Of a stretch of DNA of 64,000 nucleotides, positions 44,219 to 51,831 are shown in pieces. Positions within the stretch are counted from its first letter, which is position 1. The number at the start of each line of letters is the position of its first letter. The stretch is from positions 1 to 64,000 of the forward strand of contig CAZLBP010000003.1 in NCBI GenBank assembly GCA_964557855.1, given 5' to 3'. A program made the position numbers and the translations under genes. The stretch comes from JAJRZL01 sp964557855. GTDB lineage: Bacteria > Zixibacteria > MSB-5A5 > GN15 > FEB-12. The notes under the pieces are model-generated. The model had not been told where the DNA came from. It saw only the letters and a list, made by a program, of their open reading frames with translations, and made no database searches.

Positions 44219-45067
44219 ATGCCGCCCACAAAATACAGGACTTCTACCACCAGATGCTTCACTCTGTTTGTAATCTCCATAGGACTGGTAACAGGTCTGG
44301 CGGTCACCTCACACGCACAGATCGATCGCGAACCGGCACAGACCAGCCTGTACGATGTCCCCCCCCGCTGGCTGGCTGACATGCCGACCGCCGGTACCCT
44401 GCCTCGGGCATATTACAGCATCGCAGTACAGATCTACCCCAACGGCGGCGCCATCGGATATACCGATATCGGCCTGTCGAACCGCCTCATGATGGGCATC
44501 TCCTACAGCGGCGAAGGTATCATTTCCAACCAGGACCCCAACTGGGCTCCGCGTCTTGAGTTCAATCTCAAATTCCGACTTATAGACGAAGTGGAATATC
44601 TCCCGGGCGTATCGGTCGGCTTTTCATCGCAGGGTCACGGCGCCTGGAACGATGAATTCGACCGGTACACGTATAAATCACGCGGCTTTTATGGTGTCGT
44701 AAGTCGAAGTTTCTATTTCTACCAATGGACCGCCGGCTGGCACGCCGGCATCAACTACTCGTTAGAGGATGACGTCGATGACGAGAGCGACCTGAACTTC
44801 TTCCTCGGTTTCGATGCCACCTTCAAGTACAATCTGGCGTTGCTGTTGGAATGGGATGCCGCCCTCAACGATGACCGCTCCAGATTACCCAACGGAGACA
44901 CGTACGACTTCGCCGGTAAGGGTCGCGGCTATCTCAATCTCTGTGTCAAATGGCTCTTCACGGAAAACCTGGAACTGGAAGCCATGTTCAAGGACCTGCT
45001 GGAGAATCGCCGCGAAACCGACCTGTTCAGCCGGGAACTGCGGTTAACATACATTGACCGCTTCTAG
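44219..45067 (+). CDS. Outer-membrane beta-barrel protein of unknown function
   Basis: A signal peptide (about 12-34 from this start, ending SHAQ) is followed by alternating hydrophobic and polar strands with many aromatic residues (for example GFYGVVSRSFYF, WHAGINYSL, FLGFDATFKYNLALLLEW) and ends LRLTYIDRF with a terminal Phe, as in barrel proteins. It most resembles YjbH/DUF3187-like barrels by eye, without certainty. ATG 44219 is favoured by GGAGG at 44211-44215, though the spacing is only 3 nt. It converges with the creatininase gene, 2 bp away. Confidence 0.7.
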   Translation: MPPTKYRTSTTRCFTLFVISIGLVTGLAVTSHAQIDREPAQTSLYDVPPRWLADMPTAGTLPRAYYSIAVQIYPNGGAIGYTDIGLSNRLMMGISYSGEGIISNQDPNWAPRLEFNLKFRLIDEVEYLPGVSVGFSSQGHGAWNDEFDRYTYKSRGFYGVVSRSFYFYQWTAGWHAGINYSLEDDVDDESDLNFFLGFDATFKYNLALLLEWDAALNDDRSRLPNGDTYDFAGKGRGYLNLCVKWLFTENLELEAMFKDLLENRRETDLFSRELRLTYIDRF

Positions 45068-45069
45068 AC

Positions 45070-45807
45070 CTACGGCAGCCCCTGCTTCTCCCACCGCTTC
45101 AGCACCATCTCGACGAAGTCACCGACCTTCTCGAAAACCCTGGTCTGGTACTGCCTTGCCCTGTCGATATCAAACTCCGGCAGCCCCTCCCCGTCTTTGT
45201 ACAGCAGGATGGTCCCCGGCACCGGATACACGTCCGCTCCGGGAACGAACTGATACGCCTGCTCCGGATCATAGAGCGTTTCATCGACTAAATCCGCGTC
45301 GACCGCCATCACCATCGCCGTTTCGTCGGTCCCGGCATGTCCCCCCACGTGACCGAAAAACTCTTCCGTCATCCGGGCGCACAATTCCCACCAATGGATG
45401 ACCGCCACATTGACCTTATGCCTCGCGTGGAATTCGAACGCTGTCGATTTCAGCGCCGAGTTGTTGCCGCCGTGACCGTTCAGGACGACAATGTTCTTAA
45501 AGTCGGAATCGGCATACGATACGAGTATGTCCATTATGTAGGCGCTGAAAGTCTCGGCCGCGATCGTGGATCCGCCCCGGTAGCGATATAGTGATTTGGT
45601 CACACCGTGGTTTACGATCGGCGCGATGAGAGCGTTTATTCGTTCGGCAATTCCCTCGGCGATACTCTCCGGAATGAAATTGTCCGTTCCCAGACAAGCT
45701 GACCCGTGCGCCTCGACCGTCCCCACCGGCAGGATGATGGTCTGTATCAGTGAAGGAACTACTTCCCTGACTTTCAGCCAGCTCAGCCTCTGCAGTTGAC
45801 GTTCCAC
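45070..45807 (-). CDS. Creatininase-family amidohydrolase
   Basis: Metal-dependent amide hydrolases of the creatininase fold. The ligand-bearing motifs are GTVEAHG (about residue 29-35), GTDNF (about 40), NGHGGN (about 110-115) and GHAGTDETA (about 155). The 245-residue length is normal. Relatives act on creatinine, formamidopyrimidines or mycofactocin peptide, and the substrate is open here. The GTG start lies 4 nt after the stop of the DUF2064-like gene, so the two are coupled, a pairing that suggests a shared small-molecule pathway. Confidence 0.87.
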   Translation of the reverse strand: MERQLQRLSWLKVREVVPSLIQTIILPVGTVEAHGSACLGTDNFIPESIAEGIAERINALIAPIVNHGVTKSLYRYRGGSTIAAETFSAYIMDILVSYADSDFKNIVVLNGHGGNNSALKSTAFEFHARHKVNVAVIHWWELCARMTEEFFGHVGGHAGTDETAMVMAVDADLVDETLYDPEQAYQFVPGADVYPVPGTILLYKDGEGLPEFDIDRARQYQTRVFEKVGDFVEMVLKRWEKQGLP

Positions 45808-45811
45808 TCGG

Positions 45812-46558
45812 TCAGCCCAGCTTGGTCAGCAGGCGCTCCATGATGATTTCCGTCTCCCGCGCCGTTTTGGTGTCCCCCTCGTAACGCCATTGGTTGATAT
45901 CGCGAACCATCAGTTCGATTTCGTCCGGGCTTTCCACGCAGTACCAGATCTCCAGCTCGGTCCACTTCAGGCCCTGTTCCCCGAACGCCGCCGATACTTC
46001 GGAATATATCGTGGGCGACTTCCAGTCGAACTCCGACAACCGCACTCTATACTCATTGGACATGCCAATAACATAATAACGTCCTTCCGGAGTTGGACCA
46101 AACACGGCATCGCTCTCTTTAAGCAGCTTGACCGCCCGTTTAATCATCGAACTCCGAATGGTAGGTGTCCGGCTGCCGATCATCAAGACGTGACTGTACC
46201 CATCGTTAAAACAATCCTGGAACGCCTTTTCGGCGCGCAGTCCCCACCGTTCCCGCTGCATCTCGACTTGCTGGAATCTGCTGTCCAGGGCCTCGGCATC
46301 CTTACCCGACTGTTTGCTCCTGATATAGTCGGTGATGATATTGACGAACTTCTTCCGATCGGGATCATCGATATAATACAGCCTGACATCCACCGAAGGA
46401 ACGTCAAGGGAATGATTTATCGTATCGGTAATGAATGCCTGGTGCAGGAACCGCAATTCATCTCCTTGAATCGCACCGAAATCCATGAGGGAACCATCCT
46501 CCGTCGGCTCCTGGATACAGACGGCAATGACTGATCTGTTCTTCTTACTTTGCGCCAT
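45812..46558 (-). CDS. DUF2064/TIGR04282-like GT-A nucleotidyl- or glycosyltransferase
   Basis: A 248-residue protein. Its middle part matches the DUF2064 family: VLMIGSRTPTIRSSMI (about 120-135), then DAVFGPTPEGRYYVIGM (about 150-167), which corresponds to the usual GP..DGGYYLIG. The Asp that normally starts the ..D.PDLP motif is replaced by Gly-Ser, and DGG is EGR, so metal binding may be altered. Family members are often linked to radical-SAM or selenium-related clusters. It runs into the creatininase gene and follows dsbD by 112 bp. Confidence 0.65.
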   Translation of the reverse strand: MAQSKKNRSVIAVCIQEPTEDGSLMDFGAIQGDELRFLHQAFITDTINHSLDVPSVDVRLYYIDDPDRKKFVNIITDYIRSKQSGKDAEALDSRFQQVEMQRERWGLRAEKAFQDCFNDGYSHVLMIGSRTPTIRSSMIKRAVKLLKESDAVFGPTPEGRYYVIGMSNEYRVRLSEFDWKSPTIYSEVSAAFGEQGLKWTELEIWYCVESPDEIELMVRDINQWRYEGDTKTARETEIIMERLLTKLG

Positions 46559-46670
46559 TCCTGGTTGCCATTCGATCTATAGTCATGATTGGCAAAATAT
46601 AAGACCACCGTTGGGGGTAGTCAAGGGCGCCCGACAAATAATGATGAAAATAAAACTCCACCCGACGCCG

Positions 46671-48572
46671 TTACCGCACTTGCTGCATTTCGGCAATCAT
46701 ATCGTCGGGATCAACCACACCCTGCATGATCTTCTTGACATTCCCCTCCGAGTCGAGCAGCAAAGTAGTGGGGAGGGAATAATGTCGAAGTCCGAATCGC
46801 GCCATAAAATCTTTGGTCGTCGGTGTGTTTGCTTTTTCCAACTGTACTTTGATTGGTACGAAACGTTCCGCCTCTGCCGCCACTCGTGGATTGCCGAACG
46901 TCTTCTCATCCAATACTCGACAATTGGCGCACCACGTGGCCCACGTGTCTATCAAAACCGGTTTGCCTTCCTGCTTCGCCTGTGTCAACCCCTGTTTCAG
47001 ATTATGGCGCCAGTCAATCAACTCTCGGTCTGATCTGTCGGCAGTGGAACCTCCGACCGGCAGCCATTCGGACGCCGGGGGCAAGATCATCCCCTGTGAA
47101 ATGACGGTACCGATGAACAGATAGCCGCCGATCAGCAAAGCAATAACTCCGAAGAACTTCTTCAGTCTGAGGAAGAATCCCGCCTCTGATGTCAAACGGT
47201 CGAGGCCGCCTCCGAATACACCGTAAGCTAAGAGGAGCAAGCCGGTTATAAGGGCGGTAAGCGCCGGTGAGAGTATCGTCCGCAGAAAGTACATAGCCAT
47301 CAACAGCAGAACGAAGCCGAAGAACTTATTGACATCTTCCATCCAAGAACCGGACCCGGGCAATTTGTTAATAGCCGAGGAAAACGTCGCGATTATCACA
47401 TACAAAGTACCCAAGCCCAGGGCAAACACGAACAGAACCAGGAAGCCTATCACCGGCGACCCGCTCGTGGCTACATACAAGAGAATGCCGGCCACAAAGG
47501 GACCGACACAGGGTGAAACAACCAGGGCCGCAATGACACCGAGCACCAGGGCACCCGCCACGCCTCCCCGTCCGGCTTTGGCACCCAGCTTCTGCCGTAA
47601 TGACATAGGCACCTGGATTTCATACAGGCCGAACATCGACAATGAAAAAACGATAAAGATTACCACAATCCCGACAACCACCGGCGTGCTGGCCAGCCAG
47701 GCCCCGAATACTCCCCCGACCAAAGCCACAATAAGCCCCATGATGCCGTACATAAACGCCATCGATCCCACGTAGAACAACGACAGCACGAACCCGCGGC
47801 CCAACGAGCGTTCTTGACCGGCGAATATGCTGACCGTAATGGGTATCATCGGATATGTACACGGCGAAAACGACAACACCAGTCCCGTCACGAAGGCCAG
47901 TCCCAGTGCAATTAAGTAACCCCAAAACCCGTACTCGCTTATCAACCGCTGAATCTCACCTTCCTGTTCGGGAGACACCGCTGCTGCTTCGTCGTGATCC
48001 GTCGCTGCTGCCGTCTGACTGAAGATATCGTCGTGAATCGGCTCACCTTCTTCACCAACCGGGATCAACAGGTCGGCATCGACCGTCTGGGGAGCCTGAC
48101 ACTCTCTATTGTTGCACGGCTGAAATGTGAATTGCAGCGGCAGAACATACTCCCCCTCGGCGTCGGCTCCGACCATAATCTGGAAACGGACCACGGCCGT
48201 ATCGCTGTAAACCGACATCTTCTGGTCGATCAAAAGAACGTCATGTGCTTGCGGATACACGACACCAAACGGCGTAATCTCAGCCAGCGTATCGAACGTC
48301 AGTTCGGCCGGAATGAGCCAATCCTCGTACGGATAGGCGGAATTGATATGCCAGCCCGGCTCCATAGCAACCACTACGGCCGCGTGATACGTTCCGCCGG
48401 GCTCCACGAATGAAAACGAAAGCACGGATGACACACGCACCAGCTCTTCGTCAAGCAAAGCGAAATCAGCCTGTGATCCGGGAATATCTATTTGCGCGGC
48501 AATCGTCGAGTAACCGACTACCCACACGAGGGAGAATAGCAATGCGGCTGTTGTCTTCTTCAGGTATTTCAT
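46671..48572 (-). CDS. dsbD: Thiol:disulfide interchange protein DsbD
   Basis: DsbD carries electrons from cytoplasmic thioredoxin across the inner membrane to periplasmic thiol proteins. All three parts are here. A signal peptide leads into an alpha domain with paired Cys in QPCNNREC (about 150-156). An eight-span CcdA-like core has SPCTYP and SPCVGP. The C-terminal thioredoxin domain has WCANC (about 545). The 633-residue length is normal. trxA, its likely electron source, lies 2.6 kb upstream on the same strand. No ribosome site is obvious before the ATG. Confidence 0.94.
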   Translation of the reverse strand: MKYLKKTTAALLFSLVWVVGYSTIAAQIDIPGSQADFALLDEELVRVSSVLSFSFVEPGGTYHAAVVVAMEPGWHINSAYPYEDWLIPAELTFDTLAEITPFGVVYPQAHDVLLIDQKMSVYSDTAVVRFQIMVGADAEGEYVLPLQFTFQPCNNRECQAPQTVDADLLIPVGEEGEPIHDDIFSQTAAATDHDEAAAVSPEQEGEIQRLISEYGFWGYLIALGLAFVTGLVLSFSPCTYPMIPITVSIFAGQERSLGRGFVLSLFYVGSMAFMYGIMGLIVALVGGVFGAWLASTPVVVGIVVIFIVFSLSMFGLYEIQVPMSLRQKLGAKAGRGGVAGALVLGVIAALVVSPCVGPFVAGILLYVATSGSPVIGFLVLFVFALGLGTLYVIIATFSSAINKLPGSGSWMEDVNKFFGFVLLLMAMYFLRTILSPALTALITGLLLLAYGVFGGGLDRLTSEAGFFLRLKKFFGVIALLIGGYLFIGTVISQGMILPPASEWLPVGGSTADRSDRELIDWRHNLKQGLTQAKQEGKPVLIDTWATWCANCRVLDEKTFGNPRVAAEAERFVPIKVQLEKANTPTTKDFMARFGLRHYSLPTTLLLDSEGNVKKIMQGVVDPDDMIAEMQQVR

Positions 48573-48762
48573 CTTTTAGTATTCTAGTCTTTTGAGTTCA
48601 CTTATCCTGTCTATGTCTTCGGATTATAAACGAAGCTCCCCCCTGATAACAAGAATTAAGTCGATCAGTTCAGCGGATTGTGGCTGACCATTCTGCAGCC
48701 GTATCCGAATGACGATGCGATACCCGTGATTGATATTCGAAATGAACGTGATGTAGGAGAAT

Positions 48763-49962
48763 CTACACCCGCGCGGCCAATTCCGATTTGATGAAACTAA
48801 GCAGCTTCCCTCTGTCGATTTTGTCAACGATTTTGGCCGCTACCTTGTCGGCCAACTCCGAGGCAAACTGCCGCGTGAACAACTCCACGTCGTCAGCGGT
48901 GACTCTTTCGATCGACTCTTTCCACTTACTGTCGCTCGCCCTTGGTGAAGCCGGCTTCTTCAGGTCAACCTTATCCGATTCGTCAGTATGGAACTTCTCG
49001 ATCTCGCGCCGGAACTCATCGATGTATCTCTCCACTCCCTCGCTCTTGTCCTGACCCCGCACCGGCTTAGGTTGTACCCGGGTCTCCGGGTCGACCATTG
49101 ACGACGTTTCTTCGATATGGAGAGATGCCGGTTGAGGCTGTAACGCTTTTTTGGAGGATGGCTTCTCGCCGGCACGGTGTTCCTTCTGCATCTCGTTGAT
49201 GAACCAGTCGTAGTCGTGTTCGCGCCCGCCGAACTCCGACTCTTCACCATGGGGCTCCGTTAGACCGTACTGATCCGGCAGGATCTCCAGTTGACCGGTG
49301 GATGTTTGATTGCGGGCCTGACTCTTTTCCGTCTTCGGCCGTCTGATATCCGTTTGGTCCTCGGAGATCATGAGCGACTCCACTTTGCGGCTGTCATTAT
49401 GGTCTTCGTGCTCCACTTCTGATTCGTCGGCCCCGACCAGTTCCCGGTGCGGGCTCTTCTGCTTCTTCCCGGCGGTAGTCTGCGTCTTGTCCATCACTTC
49501 GGAATCGGTAACGTGAATTTGATCCAGACCGAGAGCAGCATTCAGAAATTCGTCCTCCACGTCCGCCGCACCGAAAGGATTGGCAACCTCCTCTTCTTTC
49601 TTGCCCGCCGCCTGACCTACGAAGATCAGAACACGCTCGATGAAATCCCCCGGATCGAATTGACGAGGAATGATAACTTCATCAGGAAACGGCAAAGATC
49701 GGTCGTCCTCGGCCGCCAGAAAAAGTATCGGAATGGCGGACATCGATCTGTCTTCCTGGACTATTTCCCACACCGGCCGGTCGCCCTTGCCGGTCAGGTC
49801 GGCGCCGATTATCAGTAAATGCGGCCTTCCGAAATTGAGAATCTCCAGGAATTTATCACCGTCGCCGACACAAATGACATCAAGGCCATTTTGAGAAAGA
49901 ATTGCCTTGGCCTGTTCTCTTACCGATTCCGATTTATCAGCCAGAAGTACTTTTTTGTTCAT
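48763..49962 (-). CDS. Pseudo-receiver protein with long disordered linker
   Basis: Residues 1-120 have the response-regulator fold (KKVLLADKSESVREQ, VICVGDGDKFLEIL). The phospho-acceptor position reads Gly53 (IIGAD) in place of Asp, the first acidic residue is Ala8, and the Lys-Pro-Phe motif is Arg-Gln-Phe. It therefore should not be phosphorylated in the normal way. A charged, low-complexity linker (about 120-320) leads to a helical C-terminal domain (about 325-399; VTADDVELFTRQF). It begins 3 bp after the rhomboid gene and probably depends on it for translation. Role unknown. Confidence 0.75.
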   Translation of the reverse strand: MNKKVLLADKSESVREQAKAILSQNGLDVICVGDGDKFLEILNFGRPHLLIIGADLTGKGDRPVWEIVQEDRSMSAIPILFLAAEDDRSLPFPDEVIIPRQFDPGDFIERVLIFVGQAAGKKEEEVANPFGAADVEDEFLNAALGLDQIHVTDSEVMDKTQTTAGKKQKSPHRELVGADESEVEHEDHNDSRKVESLMISEDQTDIRRPKTEKSQARNQTSTGQLEILPDQYGLTEPHGEESEFGGREHDYDWFINEMQKEHRAGEKPSSKKALQPQPASLHIEETSSMVDPETRVQPKPVRGQDKSEGVERYIDEFRREIEKFHTDESDKVDLKKPASPRASDSKWKESIERVTADDVELFTRQFASELADKVAAKIVDKIDRGKLLSFIKSELAARV

Positions 49963-49965
49963 ACA

Positions 49966-50793
49966 CTACCGATCGTCCGAAGAATTCTGCTCTGATAGAT
50001 GTGTCGACGCTTCTTCGAGAAACTTTCGTTCGGCAGGTGTAAGTTTTTCAATCCCCACTTCGTTTATCTTGTCCAGGATGGCATCGACCCGCTTCATAAT
50101 GTCTTCCGCCTTCTGTCGATTTTTCTCCATCTTGGATTCGGCGCGACGCCGTCGCAGACCGCTGAACATCCGCGTGACCCGCCCCAGGCGCCAGTCGCTC
50201 TTGATATAGAACAGCGCAAAAAGAGCACCACCCAGATGAGCCATATGAGCGATATTGCCCCCGCCGGCCAGAAAACCCAGTATCATCATGCCCGGGATCG
50301 CCCATTTGACCTTCACGGGAAACAAAAAGTAGATATAGAGATAACGGTTCGGAAACAGGAACCAGTACGCTACCAACACGCCGTAAATCGCCGCCGAGGC
50401 TCCCACCGTCGGTATCGCCTGGCCGGAATTGAAAATGAGGGTCAGCAGAGCGCCGGACAACCCCGACAGTACGTAGAAACGACCAAACGACTTCGTGCCC
50501 CAGGCAAATTCAATCTCGGTTCCGAACATCCACAAGACAAACATATTGAACGCCAAGTGCCAGAACCCGCCGTGAAGGAACATGTAAGTCAGAGGTTGAA
50601 AGAGCCAGTTGGGGAAATCACCAAAAAACTGTGAAGGAATCAGACCGAAAATACGTGTGAACTCGGGAATGAGGTTCTGGACAATGAAGATCGTCACATT
50701 GGCCAGAAGCATGACCTTGATGAAGGGCGATATTGCTCCCGGTCCGATCCCAAACCCTCCCCGCATCGGTCTCTGTGACTGATAGTACCTCAT
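49966..50793 (-). CDS. Rhomboid-family intramembrane serine protease
   Basis: Six hydrophobic spans follow a short Gly-rich N terminus. The nucleophile is Ser133 in TVGASAA and the base is His186 in HMAHLGGA, with the early HGGFWHLAFNM (H74/H79) motif of loop 1, so the site is complete. A cytoplasmic tail (about 200-275) rich in Arg/Glu helices follows. Rhomboids cut membrane proteins near the outer face. It lies 55 bp after the candidate selenoprotein and 3 bp before the pseudo-receiver gene. Confidence 0.92.
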   Translation of the reverse strand: MRYYQSQRPMRGGFGIGPGAISPFIKVMLLANVTIFIVQNLIPEFTRIFGLIPSQFFGDFPNWLFQPLTYMFLHGGFWHLAFNMFVLWMFGTEIEFAWGTKSFGRFYVLSGLSGALLTLIFNSGQAIPTVGASAAIYGVLVAYWFLFPNRYLYIYFLFPVKVKWAIPGMMILGFLAGGGNIAHMAHLGGALFALFYIKSDWRLGRVTRMFSGLRRRRAESKMEKNRQKAEDIMKRVDAILDKINEVGIEKLTPAERKFLEEASTHLSEQNSSDDR

Positions 50794-50848
50794 TATTGGG
50801 ATATTTCGGCTAATGCCGTCAATCTATTAACTGACGAAGGGATGTCAC

Positions 50849-51031
50849 TCAGTCCTGTTTCTCGGTCTTCTTCTCCCGCGCCAGACCATGTTTCTCATCT
50901 CCTGCATCTTCTCCCGGAAGATGACAACTGCTGCTTCTTCACCCACCGCCGTACTTTGGCAAAACTCTGGTGACCAGTACAAACCAGGCAACCGCGAATA
51001 TAATCAAAAAAAGTATGTCAGACCAACTCAT
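50849..51031 (-). CDS. Candidate small membrane selenoprotein (in-frame TGA read as Sec)
   Basis: From ATG 51031 the frame encodes a membrane helix (residues 4-21, ILFLIIFAVAWFVLV core), then VLPKYGGG, and meets TGA at codon 31 (50941-50939). The same frame stays open for 29 more codons to a second TGA, with Cys36 five residues after the TGA (a U-x4-C pair) and a hydrophilic Glu/Lys tail ending KKTEKQD, which looks coded. A perfect hairpin suited to SECIS begins 15 nt after the TGA. A weak AGGGG lies 11 nt before the ATG. If Sec is inserted, the product is a 60-residue bitopic redox protein; otherwise it is a 30-residue membrane peptide. It sits between trxA and the rhomboid gene. Confidence 0.55.
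50905..50923 (-). promoter_or_regulatory. Bacterial SECIS-like hairpin
   Basis: Arms CATCTTC (50923-50917) and GAAGATG (50911-50905) pair perfectly around the loop CGGGA. The loop begins 22 nt after the TGA, inside the 16-37 nt range I recall for bacterial SECIS models, and has a G among its first two bases. The hairpin falls within the extended reading frame, as required in bacteria. Confidence 0.5.
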
Positions 51032-51158
51032 TATACAACTGACCCCTGACTCGGGAGTGTTTTATTCATTCTCTGAAACACGACTAATCCACTTCTGTAA
51101 CGACAATGGGCATGGCAAAGGTCCCGGAATGTTCGGATACCGATGAACATAACTGAAC

Positions 51159-51190
51159 AAAAAAACCGGCAGAAAAAACATCCTGCCGGT
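51159..51190 (-). terminator. Rho-independent terminator of trxA
   Basis: Stem ACCGGCAG/CTGCCGGT (51190-51183 and 51172-51165) with a 10-nt loop, followed on the minus strand by TTTTTT. It separates trxA from the candidate selenoprotein gene, which must then have its own promoter or depend on readthrough. Confidence 0.88.
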
Positions 51191-51222
51191 ACGAAAACTC
51201 ACGATGGCCGTGTCGCTTCTGC

Positions 51223-51549
51223 TCAAGCAAAGGCTTTTTCCAGACGCGTCGTCAGTTGCGATTTCGGAATCGCACCGACGACCCGGTCCACTTCCTTACC
51301 GTCCTTAAAGAAGACCAACGAGGGAATCGACATTATACCATACTTGCCGGGTGTCTGACTGTTACCGTCAACATCCAGCTTGGCTACTTTCACTTTGTCA
51401 CCGTACTCACTGGCGATTTCTTCCAGTATCGGGGCAATCATCTTACAGGGACCGCACCAGGTCGCCCAAAAATCGACTATAACCGGAATATCCGACTGCA
51501 GCACTTCCGTATCAAAAGAATCATCTGTAACCGCAACTGGTTTGCTCAT
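51223..51549 (-). CDS. trxA: Thioredoxin
   Basis: A 108-residue thioredoxin with the active site WCGPC (about residues 31-35), the cis-proline loop SIPSL and the usual fold. It reduces cytoplasmic disulfides and would supply electrons to DsbD, which is encoded downstream. ATG 51549 is the start because GGAGG lies 9 nt upstream; the frame is open further but has no support. It has its own promoter and terminator. Confidence 0.97.
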   Translation of the reverse strand: MSKPVAVTDDSFDTEVLQSDIPVIVDFWATWCGPCKMIAPILEEIASEYGDKVKVAKLDVDGNSQTPGKYGIMSIPSLVFFKDGKEVDRVVGAIPKSQLTTRLEKAFA

Positions 51550-51595
51550 AAGCTGTTTCCTCCGTAGAGTTCGATTCATTTTGTTCTGTAATAAC

Positions 51596-51625
51596 ATTAT
51601 AAGCACTCCCGGGTTCCTAAATCAA
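51596..51625 (-). promoter_or_regulatory. Promoter of trxA
   Basis: Minus-strand TTGATT (51625-51620), 18 nt, perfect TATAAT (51601-51596), 47 nt before the start codon. Confidence 0.75.
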
Positions 51626-51831
51626 GACCTGATTCTGAATTATCCAACCCCGGCAGGTCCCGTAGACGCCGACCTCTCACGACCCTGCTATTGCGAGGGT
51701 TCCGCCTCGGCGGACGACGAAGCTCTTCGTTGGTCATTCCAAAGCAGTGTTCGCAGTGTCCGCCAACCCCCACACCGATGACTTCCGACCGGCCGCTCCA
51801 TTCGGTCTGATCTGTCATTTTGATGAAGAAA

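Noticed and set aside
50849..50941. Explaining the candidate selenoprotein by a sequencing error or frameshift
   Set aside because: The frame continues in the same phase on both sides of the TGA, so a frameshift is not needed. A single base error remains possible, but the hairpin at the proper distance favours recoding.
51626..51831. Gap between trxA promoter and the activase gene as a possible gene
   Set aside because: Short frames only; a TTGCGAGG-containing stretch (about 51690-51700) recalls common intergenic repeats but has no second copy in the window.
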